A stretch of DNA of 6,551 bases from Planctomycetia bacterium (GTDB lineage: Bacteria > Planctomycetota > Phycisphaerae > Phycisphaerales > SM1A02): positions 1 through 6,551 of the forward strand of contig SYIB01000013.1 of assembly GCA_005798965.1 (NCBI GenBank), given 5' to 3'. The position numbers were made by a program, and so were the translations under genes. Below the pieces are notes generated by a model that saw only the letters and a list, made by a program, of their open reading frames with translations, made no database searches and was not told the origin of the DNA. The first letter of the stretch is position 1; each line of letters begins with the position of its first letter. Below, one piece after another: positions 1 to 6,534 of this stretch.

Positions 1-1737
1 GCGATGACCCTCGCGCAGTTCTTCGAGATGCGCTACTCCAAGCGCTTCCGCGTCTTCAGCGGCGTGGTCGCGTTCGTGAGCGGCATCCTGAACTACGCGA
101 TCTTCCCGGGCGTCACGGCGCGGTTCTTCATCGCCATGCTCGGCCTGCCGGCGGAGTTCACGGTTGCGGGCATGGCGGTCGAGACCTTCCCGGCGGTGAT
201 GGGCGCGCTGCTGGCCTTCGCGGTCTTTATGGTCTTCGCCGGCGGCATGCTGGCCGTGCTCGTCACCGACTTCTTCCAGGGCGTCTTCTGCTTCTGCACC
301 TTCGTCACGGTCTGCTACTGGGTGCTGCTCAAGTTCCCCTGGCTCAAGCTCGAGGAGACGATGGCCATGCTGCCGGCCGGCAAGAGCATGGTGAACCCGC
401 TCGGGCTCGAGGACGAGGGCAACTTCAATGTCGTCTATTGGCTCATCAGCGCGTTCACGCTCTTCTATGCGTGCCGTGCGTGGCAGGGGGACCAGGGCTA
501 CAACAGTGCGGCGCGTGATGCACACGAGGCGCGCATGGGCCAGCTGCTCAATGGCTGGCGCTATCGCACGCTGATGCTCGTCACCGTGCTCATCCCGCTC
601 GCGGTGCGCGCGTTCCTCACGCATCCCGACTGGGCCGAGGCCGCTGCGCCGCTGCAGGCGCAGATCGCTGCGCAGCCGACGGAGGCGCTGCAGGCGGAGA
701 TGCGCGTGCCGCTGGCGCTTGGCGTCATGCTGCCGACAGGACTGCTCGGCCTTGTGGTCGCAGCGATGCTGGGCGCCGCGATCAGCACCGACAGCGCCTA
801 CATGCACTCGTGGGCGAGCATCGCGGTGCAGGACATCGTGCTGCCCTTCCGCCGCACGCCGATGACGCCGCGCGCGCAGCTGCTGCTGCTCAAGAGCGCC
901 GTGCTGGCGGTGGCGATCTTTGCTTTTGTCTTCAGCTGGCACTGGCAGCCCAAGGAGTACGTGGCGATGTACGGGGCGCTCACCGGCAGCATCTTCGTCG
1001 CCGGCGGCGGGGCGGTGATCATCGGCGGGCTCTACACGCGGTGGGGCAACGCCATCGGAGCCTGGAGCGCCATGGTGTCGGGGATGGTCGTGTGCCTGGT
1101 CGGCGTCATCGCGCTCAACACGCTTGACGGCACGCTGGAACGGTGGGGCTCGGGCGAGTCGGGCGTGCTGATGGCGTGGTGGGCCGCGGTGGCGACTTGG
1201 TTGCGTGCGCACTTCACGGGCATGGAGCTGAGCTTCGCCGCCATGATGGTGGCCTGCGCCGCGTACGTCGTCGGCAGCGTGCTCGGGCGCGCGCTGACAA
1301 GGCACTCACCCGCGGGGTCACTCGACGCCGATGGCTGGTTCGACCTCGACCGGATGCTGCACCGCGGTCGCTGGCGCATTGAGGGCAGTGCCGAGGCCGA
1401 CGCCGCGGCGGCCACCGTTCTCGAGAAGCTCGGCTTTGACAGGCAATACAAGGGCTGGGACCGACTTGTCGCGGTGCTCACGCTCGCGTGGCCGCTGGCC
1501 TTCACGGCGCTCTTTTGCGTGGTGACGCCTTGGCTGCTCTGGCGCAAGGCGCAGGGCGAGCCCGTGAGCGATGCGCAGTGGTCGTGGTACTGGGGCATCT
1601 GGAGCTGGTTCATCCTGGCGGCCAGCACGGTCGTGATGGTGTGGTTCACCGTGGGCGGCCTGCGCGACTATGCGCGCCTGCGTCGCGACTTGCGGACCTA
1701 CCGGCCCGACGAGCGCGACGACGGCCAGGTGCACTGA
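1..1737 (+). CDS. Sodium:solute symporter (SSS family), 5'-truncated by the window edge
   Basis: This is an integral inner-membrane carrier that couples uptake of an organic solute to Na+ entry; the substrate cannot be told from the sequence. The frame is open from base 1, and the first visible residues (TLAQFFEMRYSKRFR, from the ATG at 4) match an internal SSS segment near the third helix, not a natural N-terminus. The start and probably around 100 residues therefore lie to the left. Counting from that ATG, family marks are VTDFFQG (88-94) and GAAISTDSAY (257-266), whose Ser261-Thr262 fits the Na2 sodium-site Ser/Thr pair of the family. About ten hydrophobic helices are visible. A soluble insertion near 432-485 carries FDLDRMLHRGRW (446-457), followed by two more helices (about 487-513 and 528-550) and a charged tail. 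I associate this extended C-terminus with symporters of Planctomycetota and Verrucomicrobiota. The gene converges on blh with a 32-bp gap. The family call is firm; the substrate is unknown. Confidence 0.9.
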   Translation, partial: AMTLAQFFEMRYSKRFRVFSGVVAFVSGILNYAIFPGVTARFFIAMLGLPAEFTVAGMAVETFPAVMGALLAFAVFMVFAGGMLAVLVTDFFQGVFCFCTFVTVCYWVLLKFPWLKLEETMAMLPAGKSMVNPLGLEDEGNFNVVYWLISAFTLFYACRAWQGDQGYNSAARDAHEARMGQLLNGWRYRTLMLVTVLIPLAVRAFLTHPDWAEAAAPLQAQIAAQPTEALQAEMRVPLALGVMLPTGLLGLVVAAMLGAAISTDSAYMHSWASIAVQDIVLPFRRTPMTPRAQLLLLKSAVLAVAIFAFVFSWHWQPKEYVAMYGALTGSIFVAGGGAVIIGGLYTRWGNAIGAWSAMVSGMVVCLVGVIALNTLDGTLERWGSGESGVLMAWWAAVATWLRAHFTGMELSFAAMMVACAAYVVGSVLGRALTRHSPAGSLDADGWFDLDRMLHRGRWRIEGSAEADAAAATVLEKLGFDRQYKGWDRLVAVLTLAWPLAFTALFCVVTPWLLWRKAQGEPVSDAQWSWYWGIWSWFILAASTVVMVWFTVGGLRDYARLRRDLRTYRPDERDDGQVH

Positions 1738-1769
1738 CGCGCCTTTGCCCCGGACCGGTCAGCCGCAGC

Positions 1770-2846
1770 TCACGCTGCAGCAGGAGGCAGGTCTGGCCTC
1801 GACAGGCGCAGCCCAAGCAGGTGATGCGGCAGCGTCGTGATGATGTAGAACGCGATGCTCGCCACGGCGATCGAATCCAGGTCGAAACCGCCAAGCCACC
1901 AGCACATCCACGCGAGGCAGGCCGCCGTGGGCACCATCAGTGGAAGGCTCAGCCGATGGATGCGGATGACGCGTGCGGTGATCGAGTCGTGCACCCGGGA
2001 GTGCCGATCGGTCTCATCGATGATCATCGAGGTGCACGCGAGCCGTCGCGTGTGACGGAACGCGTGGACGCCGAGGAAGAAGCAACCCACGGCGCAGAGC
2101 GGATCGACCATGCTTGCCATGGTGGCGACCAGCCCATGCTCAACGAGGTCGAGTGCCGCGTCGCGATGATGGCCTCTGCGGATGCGGGCAACCACCCCCA
2201 TGATGGCCAGCGCGGCTCCGCTGCCGATCCCCCACCACGCGAGGTGTTGGAGCAGGGGGAGGTTCGGCTGCCACGCACCTTGCCAGGCGATCGGCATCGA
2301 GGCTGCGATCCGTTCGAAGGGTGCCCAGGCACGCGCGGGATCAGCGGCGAAGACACAGGACAGCAGGAGGAAGCCCCGCGCGAGGACGAGCGACCATCGT
2401 GCCACCGGACCGTCATCGTTGGCCCGGACCGACTCTGCATCGGTCATGCCGAAGTGAAACACGGTGAGCAGGAGGAACAGCAGGGACGTGATGCCCGGTT
2501 GCCATGCCAGGAGCGCCAGGCTTCCCGCCATGAGCAGCAGGTATCCGCTGAAACCGATCAGCCTCGTGAAGAAGCCCGTTCGGCCGAACAGGCGCGCGGC
2601 GACTGTCCAGTCCGCAGCACCGTGCGGCATGCCGAAGACCACGAGTGCGATCACGAACGGCCAGGGCGCCAGGCGCTCCGTCAGATCCGGCGCGAGGAAA
2701 CTGACGGTGCACGCGAGCCCGAGCATGGTCCACGGCACGGTGCGGGCACCGAACCAAGACACGCGCCCCGTCGCCGCCGGCAGGCGATGGCTCCAAGTGG
2801 AGCCAACGCGTGGCACGGCAGTCGACGGGGCGCGGTACAGGAGCAT
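1770..2846 (-). CDS. blh: Beta-carotene 15,15'-dioxygenase, Brp/Blh family (retinal synthesis)
   Basis: This membrane enzyme splits beta-carotene at the central 15,15' double bond with O2 to give two retinals, the chromophore of the rhodopsin encoded just upstream. The 358-residue protein is strongly hydrophobic, with about eight or nine membrane segments. The four iron-binding histidines expected in Blh are visible: His75 in GMPHGAADW (72-80), His131 in FHFGMTDAE (130-138), and His261 and His265 in HAFRH. A further family motif, TLPHHLLG, lies at 338-345. The ATG at 2846 is 12 bp after the rhodopsin stop, which indicates co-transcription with the rhodopsin first. Only a weak GGA precedes it, so translation may be coupled. 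About 40 polar, Arg-rich residues precede the first helix. Met41, in TMLGLACTVSF, is an alternative start that would remove this extension, but the upstream ATG fits the operon spacing. No carotenoid synthesis gene lies in the window, so beta-carotene must be made elsewhere. Confidence 0.93.
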   Translation of the reverse strand: MLLYRAPSTAVPRVGSTWSHRLPAATGRVSWFGARTVPWTMLGLACTVSFLAPDLTERLAPWPFVIALVVFGMPHGAADWTVAARLFGRTGFFTRLIGFSGYLLLMAGSLALLAWQPGITSLLFLLLTVFHFGMTDAESVRANDDGPVARWSLVLARGFLLLSCVFAADPARAWAPFERIAASMPIAWQGAWQPNLPLLQHLAWWGIGSGAALAIMGVVARIRRGHHRDAALDLVEHGLVATMASMVDPLCAVGCFFLGVHAFRHTRRLACTSMIIDETDRHSRVHDSITARVIRIHRLSLPLMVPTAACLAWMCWWLGGFDLDSIAVASIAFYIITTLPHHLLGLRLSRPDLPPAAA

Positions 2847-2858
2847 CGATCCAGCGGA

Positions 2859-3644
2859 TCAGGCGTTCTCTTCGAGGCCCTTCACTCCCTGGTAGCAGAC
2901 CAGGCCGAAGAAGACCTTGTTGATCACGTCAGCCACGTTGTAGCACACCTCACGCCACGACTCTCCATTCGGTCCGGCGAGGGCCATGAGGAAGCCGATG
3001 GGGTAGATCACCCAGCCGATGGTCACGAAGAGCCGCATCGACTTCAGGCCGCGCTGGATGCTGGGCGGAGCGCTCTCCATGGACTCGGTCACCTTGGTGA
3101 AGAGCATGTAGACGATGTAGAGCCACGAGCCGCAGCTCACGACGTACCACGTCCACCACTGCTGGCTGCCGGTGGAGCTTTCTTCGGCAACCCAGGCAGT
3201 GATCAGCATGACGAACGACCAGAACACGAGGCCGCGGAAGAGTTCCGAACCCTTCTTGCCGAGGTTCAGCAGCAGCGGGAACTCCATGACGAGCAGCGGA
3301 ACGGTGATGAGCCAGTCGATGTAGCGATACGCCGTGGGGAACTGCTTGATCGTGGCGCCGACGATGCGCTGTCCGTTGTCATCGAACAGGCCTGCCACGC
3401 CCTCGAGGTAGATGCCCGACATGCGCCAGTAATGGAAGGCCGCGACGGCGCAGATGATGCCCGCAACGGTCATTGCAGTCTGGTACTGGACCTTGACGGT
3501 CTTGCGCTGCAGCCAGAAGTAGATCGCCCCTGCACCCATGGCAACGGTCGAGAGCCAGAAGAGGTACATGGTCACCCCTTCCATGCTCAGTCCGGCGTTG
3601 AGCGCGCGCATGGTGGTGTTCATGTCTGCAAAAAGTGGTGTCAC
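2859..3644 (-). CDS. Proteorhodopsin-like light-driven proton pump, predicted green-absorbing
   Basis: A seven-helix retinal protein of the inner membrane that exports H+ on illumination. Helices lie at roughly 22-44, 53-74, 104-126, 136-153, 163-183, 202-223 and 234-252. Helix C reads RYIDWLITVPLLVME (107-121). It gives Arg107, acceptor Asp110, Thr114, tuning residue Leu118 (Leu means green, Gln blue) and donor Glu121, so the motif is D-T-E, unlike the NDQ sodium pumps or NTQ chloride pumps. Helix G has NVADVINK with counter-ion Asp239 and Schiff-base Lys243. His71 in helix B matches the proteorhodopsin His that pairs with the acceptor Asp, and WVIYP (211-215) matches the helix F retinal pocket. 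The B-C loop is long, with 39 residues from His71 to Asp110. At the antenna-fenestration position I align bulky Tyr167. The start is GTG at 3644, chosen for an AGGAG 7 nt upstream; the ATG seven codons later lacks one. The 261-residue length is normal, and no clear cleavable signal peptide is seen. It leads an operon with blh. Confidence 0.95.
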   Translation of the reverse strand: MTPLFADMNTTMRALNAGLSMEGVTMYLFWLSTVAMGAGAIYFWLQRKTVKVQYQTAMTVAGIICAVAAFHYWRMSGIYLEGVAGLFDDNGQRIVGATIKQFPTAYRYIDWLITVPLLVMEFPLLLNLGKKGSELFRGLVFWSFVMLITAWVAEESSTGSQQWWTWYVVSCGSWLYIVYMLFTKVTESMESAPPSIQRGLKSMRLFVTIGWVIYPIGFLMALAGPNGESWREVCYNVADVINKVFFGLVCYQGVKGLEENA

Positions 3645-3651
3645 GAGGAGT

Positions 3652-3656
3652 CTCCT
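3652..3656 (-). promoter_or_regulatory. Shine-Dalgarno site of the rhodopsin gene
   Basis: The minus strand reads AGGAG here, separated by 7 nt from the GTG codon at 3644. This is the only good ribosome binding site near the rhodopsin N-terminus and decides the GTG start over the ATG at 3623. The site is one arm of an 11-bp palindrome, AGGAGTCTCCT (3646-3656), so the spacer next to the start is complementary to it. Confidence 0.75.
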
Positions 3657-3768
3657 GAATGCCCGGCCGTGCCGTAAAGGGGCTTGGACCAGAGCGGTGC
3701 GGGTGAGAAAACAAAGGAACGGTCTACCGGATTCTTCCGAATCGCCCTATGTGGATTCATCGGGGCCG

Positions 3769-3787
3769 GTATTCCGCCAAAGAATAC
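3769..3787. repeat. Inverted repeat GTATTC-N7-GAATAC, possible operator
   Basis: This is a perfect 6-bp dyad with a 7-nt centre (CGCCAAA), in the middle of the divergent control region. On the minus strand it overlaps a weak -10-like TATTCT (3786-3781), which has a TCGACG (3809-3804) 17 bp further upstream. The pair matches the sigma-70 consensus at four of six bases in each box. Overlap of a dyad with a -10-like box is the expected layout for an operator over the rhodopsin promoter, but both signals are weak and the assignment is inference. Confidence 0.3.
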
Positions 3788-3838
3788 GGTCTGCGGCGGA
3801 TTCCGTCGAGGGTTATCGCTGAGGGGTGGGGGGGGCTC

Positions 3839-3858
3839 CGGCCGCATGCCCGCGGCCG
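3839..3858. repeat. GC-rich inverted repeat upstream of the beta-mannosidase gene
   Basis: CGGCCG occurs at 3839-3844 and again at 3853-3858, separated by 8 nt. The hexamer is itself palindromic, so the two copies can pair as a 6-bp all-GC stem. It follows a run of G (3822-3835) and lies about 60 bp before the mannosidase start. There is no T-tract after it, so it does not look like an intrinsic terminator. A role in the mannosidase leader is possible but unproven, and such stems arise easily in GC-rich DNA. Confidence 0.25.
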
Positions 3859-3916
3859 TTGCAATCCGCGTTCTGGCCTCCCAAACGGACCCCAAGGCGT
3901 TCTGGCGCTACGGTGC

Positions 3917-6508
3917 ATGGTGATGATTCAGCCGCTCGCCGGTGAAACGTGGTCCGTCCGCGCGCTCGACCGTGGGCCGCGGACGAGCTGGCCGGATCCG
4001 GCTCGTGCCCGCACGTCGATCGAGGTCCCCTTGGATGGATGGGCGACGGAGGTCGAAGCGCCCGTGGTGCCCGCGGGTCTCATGGGCAAGCGGTTCGCCG
4101 TGACCGTCCCCGGCTGCGTGCATGATGCCTTGCTCGCGGCGGGCGCGATCGCGGATCCCGACCGCGGCGATGGCGAGGCGGCACAGGAGTGGATCGGCCG
4201 CACGGCGTGGGGCTGGCACTGCACGACTGATCTCGAGGCGCGCACAGGCGACCACGAGCGCATCGACCTCGTCTTCGAATCGATCGACACCTGCGGTTCG
4301 GTCTGGCTCAACGGGCGCTGCCTCGGTCATGTCGAGAACCAGTTCCGGCCATGGCGATTCGACGTGCGTGGCATCGTGCGCACCCTGGGCAATTCCATCG
4401 GCGTCGAGCTCGACGGTCCCGTGTCGACCGTGCTCGCCCGTGAACGCGAGCTGGGCGAGCGCCCGGTCAATGGTGATTGGACGCCCTACCCGTTCCTGCG
4501 CAAGAGCGCCTGCAGCTTCGGCTGGGATTGGGGCCCGAAGCTGTCTTCGTGCGGTCTTGGACCGTGCTGGATCCACGCGTGGAGCGTGGCGCGCATCGAC
4601 CAGGTGCGGCCGCTCGTCACGCAGTGCTCGGCCGAGCGCGCCTCGATCGAGGTGATGGTGGATCTTGAGTTCGCTCGCACAGGCACCTTGCCCGATGGCC
4701 TTGAGCTCGAGGTCGAGCTGCTGCTGGACGACGGTCGCACGATCCACGAGGGTGTTCGCGTGCGTTCGGCCACACCGAGCATCACGATCGCCATCGATCG
4801 TCCACCGCTCTGGTGGCCACGCGGCATGGGCTCGCAGCGGCTGCACCCGCTCACGGTGCGCCTTCGCCACGGTGGCAGCGTCCTCTACGCGTGGTCGCGC
4901 CGCATCGGTGTGCGGTCGGTGACCCTCGACACGGCTGCGGATCCCAACGGATCTGGAACGCCCTTCACGCTGCGCGTCAACGGCGTGCCGGTGTTCTGCA
5001 AGGGTGCGAACTGGATCCCGGTGTCGCCCTTCCCGATGTCCGGCGGCCGCGATCGTGCCCGCGCCCTGCTCGAGCAGGCGTGCGATGCGAACCTGAACAT
5101 GCTGCGCGTCTGGGGCGGTGGGCAGTACGAACCGCAGTGGTGGTACGAGGCCTGCGACGAGCTCGGGCTCATGGTCTGGCAGGACTTCATGTTCGCCTGC
5201 GCCACCTATCCCGAGGAGCAGCCCTTCGAGGATTCGATCAAGGCCGAGGCGCGGCAGCAGGTCGCACGGCTCAGCGCGCACCCGAGCGTGGTGCTCTGGT
5301 GCGGAGGCAACGAGGACATCCTCGCGTGGTTCTCGTGGGGATTCCGCGAGCGCCTGAAGCCGGGCCAGAGCTGGGGCCGCCGCATCTGGCTCGAGTGGCT
5401 GCCGGCGATCTGCACGGAACTCGATCCAACGCGGCCGTACTGGGCCGAGAGCCCTTGGTCAGGTTCGCTCGACATTCATCCCAACGATCCCGATCGCGGC
5501 GACCGCCATACCTGGGACCTCAAGCTCGATGCGTACCGACAGCAGGTGCCGCGCTTCTGCAGCGAGTTCGGCCAGCAGAGCCAGCCGGCTGTCTGTACGT
5601 GGAGGGGGGCCGTCGGCGACCAGGCGCTGCAGGTTGGCCATCCCGCGATCGCCTCGCGACAGCGTGCCTGGGGCGGCGATGACGAGCAGTACGTGAAGGT
5701 CCTGCCGCAGTGGTTCACGCCGACCGCGGATTTCGGTGCGTGGGTCTGGCAGGGCCAGCTCCTGCAGGCGCGCGCGATGCGGTGGGCCATCGAGTGGTAC
5801 CGCGCCAACCAGCCGCGTTGCATGGGCGCGCTCTTCTGGCAGTGGAACGACGTGTGGACCGGCCCGAGCTGGAGCGTGATCGATGTCGCTGGCCGTCCGA
5901 AGCCGGCGTTCCACGCCGTGCGAGGTGCGTGTGCGCCGCGCACCGTCGCACTCGTGCCGCGCGACGGCACCACGCAGGTCATGGCGATGAACGACGCGGG
6001 GGATGCCTGGTCGTCGTCGGTGACGGTCTACCGGGTTGGCGGCGAAGGGCGCCCCGTGCGGAGCGCCCGTGTGCCGTTCACCGTGCCCGCGCGCTCGGTG
6101 CTCGTGGTCTGCACTGCCGAGGAGGCCGTGGGTGGCATCGCTGATGCTGCATGCGAGGTCTTCGTCGCCGATTGCGGCGAGGAGCGCTCGATCCACCTGC
6201 CGCAGCACGATGTCATGATGCGCCTTCCGTTCCGGGAGCCGCTGCGAGAGTGCGTGCGATCCGAGTCCGGGGGGCGTCGTGAAACCTGGCGCGTGACCGC
6301 CCGAGGTCTGCTCATCGATGCGTGGCTGGAGCCACTCTGGCCTTGGGAGCGCACGCACGGCAACTTGCGCACGCTGCTCGACGGCGAGTCCATGGACGTG
6401 ATCGTCGACTGGACCGAACCCTGTGCGGACGTTCCGGTGCGAACGTGGGTCCGCAGCGCCAACGAGTTCGGCGGTCACCCCATCGAGCCTCGTGCGTTCA
6501 GGCCGTGA
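3917..6508 (+). CDS. Beta-mannosidase, glycoside hydrolase family 2
   Basis: A retaining exo-glycosidase expected to release terminal beta-linked mannose from manno-oligosaccharides or N-glycan cores. Counted from the ATG at 3917 it has 863 residues, normal for the family. The N-terminal sugar-binding domain carries VPGCVHDALLAAGAI (64-78) and EWIGRTAWGW (91-100). An immunoglobulin-like middle domain follows, then the (beta/alpha)8 barrel from about 350, with FCKGANWIPVSPFP (360-373), NMLRVWGGGQYE (394-405) and DELGLMVWQDFMFAC (414-428). The likely acid/base is Glu466 in WCGGNED, and the likely nucleophile is Glu550 in FCSEFGQQ. HTW (531-533) and FWQWNDVW (640-647) are further substrate-side motifs. 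The residues after about 675 form C-terminal beta domains. No signal peptide is visible, so the enzyme is probably cytoplasmic and acts on imported oligosaccharides. The open frame reaches an ATG at 3749, but family alignment favours 3917, with 3923 as an alternative; no strong ribosome site precedes either. Exo-beta-glucosaminidase is the main other GH2 option and fits the barrel motifs less well. Confidence 0.9.
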   Translation: MVMIQPLAGETWSVRALDRGPRTSWPDPARARTSIEVPLDGWATEVEAPVVPAGLMGKRFAVTVPGCVHDALLAAGAIADPDRGDGEAAQEWIGRTAWGWHCTTDLEARTGDHERIDLVFESIDTCGSVWLNGRCLGHVENQFRPWRFDVRGIVRTLGNSIGVELDGPVSTVLARERELGERPVNGDWTPYPFLRKSACSFGWDWGPKLSSCGLGPCWIHAWSVARIDQVRPLVTQCSAERASIEVMVDLEFARTGTLPDGLELEVELLLDDGRTIHEGVRVRSATPSITIAIDRPPLWWPRGMGSQRLHPLTVRLRHGGSVLYAWSRRIGVRSVTLDTAADPNGSGTPFTLRVNGVPVFCKGANWIPVSPFPMSGGRDRARALLEQACDANLNMLRVWGGGQYEPQWWYEACDELGLMVWQDFMFACATYPEEQPFEDSIKAEARQQVARLSAHPSVVLWCGGNEDILAWFSWGFRERLKPGQSWGRRIWLEWLPAICTELDPTRPYWAESPWSGSLDIHPNDPDRGDRHTWDLKLDAYRQQVPRFCSEFGQQSQPAVCTWRGAVGDQALQVGHPAIASRQRAWGGDDEQYVKVLPQWFTPTADFGAWVWQGQLLQARAMRWAIEWYRANQPRCMGALFWQWNDVWTGPSWSVIDVAGRPKPAFHAVRGACAPRTVALVPRDGTTQVMAMNDAGDAWSSSVTVYRVGGEGRPVRSARVPFTVPARSVLVVCTAEEAVGGIADAACEVFVADCGEERSIHLPQHDVMMRLPFREPLRECVRSESGGRRETWRVTARGLLIDAWLEPLWPWERTHGNLRTLLDGESMDVIVDWTEPCADVPVRTWVRSANEFGGHPIEPRAFRP

Positions 6509-6534
6509 ACGGATCATGCATCAGGATCGAGCCC

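Larger units (their letters stand above)
3645..3916. promoter_or_regulatory. Divergent intergenic control region between the rhodopsin-blh operon and the beta-mannosidase
   Basis: This 272-bp stretch has no convincing gene and must hold the promoters for both divergent transcription units. It carries GGATTC three times on the plus strand (3729-3734, 3753-3758, 3798-3803) plus the variant GGTATTC (3768-3774). Three short dyads are present: GATTC/GAATC (3730-3743), GTATTC/GAATAC (3769-3787) and CGGCCG/CGGCCG (3839-3858). A G-rich run lies at about 3822-3835. The frame of the downstream mannosidase stays open back to an ATG at 3749, but the extra 56 residues are Arg-rich and unlike the family. 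I found no strong sigma-70 promoter by eye on either strand. Confidence 0.6.

Noticed and set aside
1762..1781. A hairpin across the blh stop codon (GCAGC-TCAC-GCTGC, extendable past one mismatch), considered as a bidirectional terminator between the convergent genes.
   Set aside because: The stem is short, part of it is blh coding sequence, and neither strand has a T-tract after it. It is not distinguishable from chance in GC-rich DNA.
1488..3677. A 729-codon plus-strand open frame running antisense across blh and the rhodopsin gene.
   Set aside because: Its translation is rich in Arg, Glu, His and Gly without domain character, and it overlaps two genes with clear family motifs on the other strand. 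Long shadow frames are expected in GC-rich coding DNA.
3822..3835. A G-rich run (GGGG, T, then eight G) as a possible G-quadruplex.
   Set aside because: There are only two clear G-runs with no regular spacing to further runs, so a stable quadruplex is not supported.
3749..3916. A 56-residue N-terminal extension of the beta-mannosidase from the ATG at 3749.
   Set aside because: The residues are Arg and Gly rich, lack signal-peptide or family character, and cover the repeat-bearing promoter region. The family N-terminus fits the ATG at 3917 or 3923.
3908..5281. A 457-codon minus-strand open frame inside the beta-mannosidase gene.
   Set aside because: It is Arg, Ala and His rich, shows no motif, and is fully antisense to a gene with conserved catalytic residues.
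5459..6517. A 352-codon minus-strand open frame antisense to the 3' half of the mannosidase.
   Set aside because: It has the same low-information shadow composition, with no recognisable domain or ribosome site.
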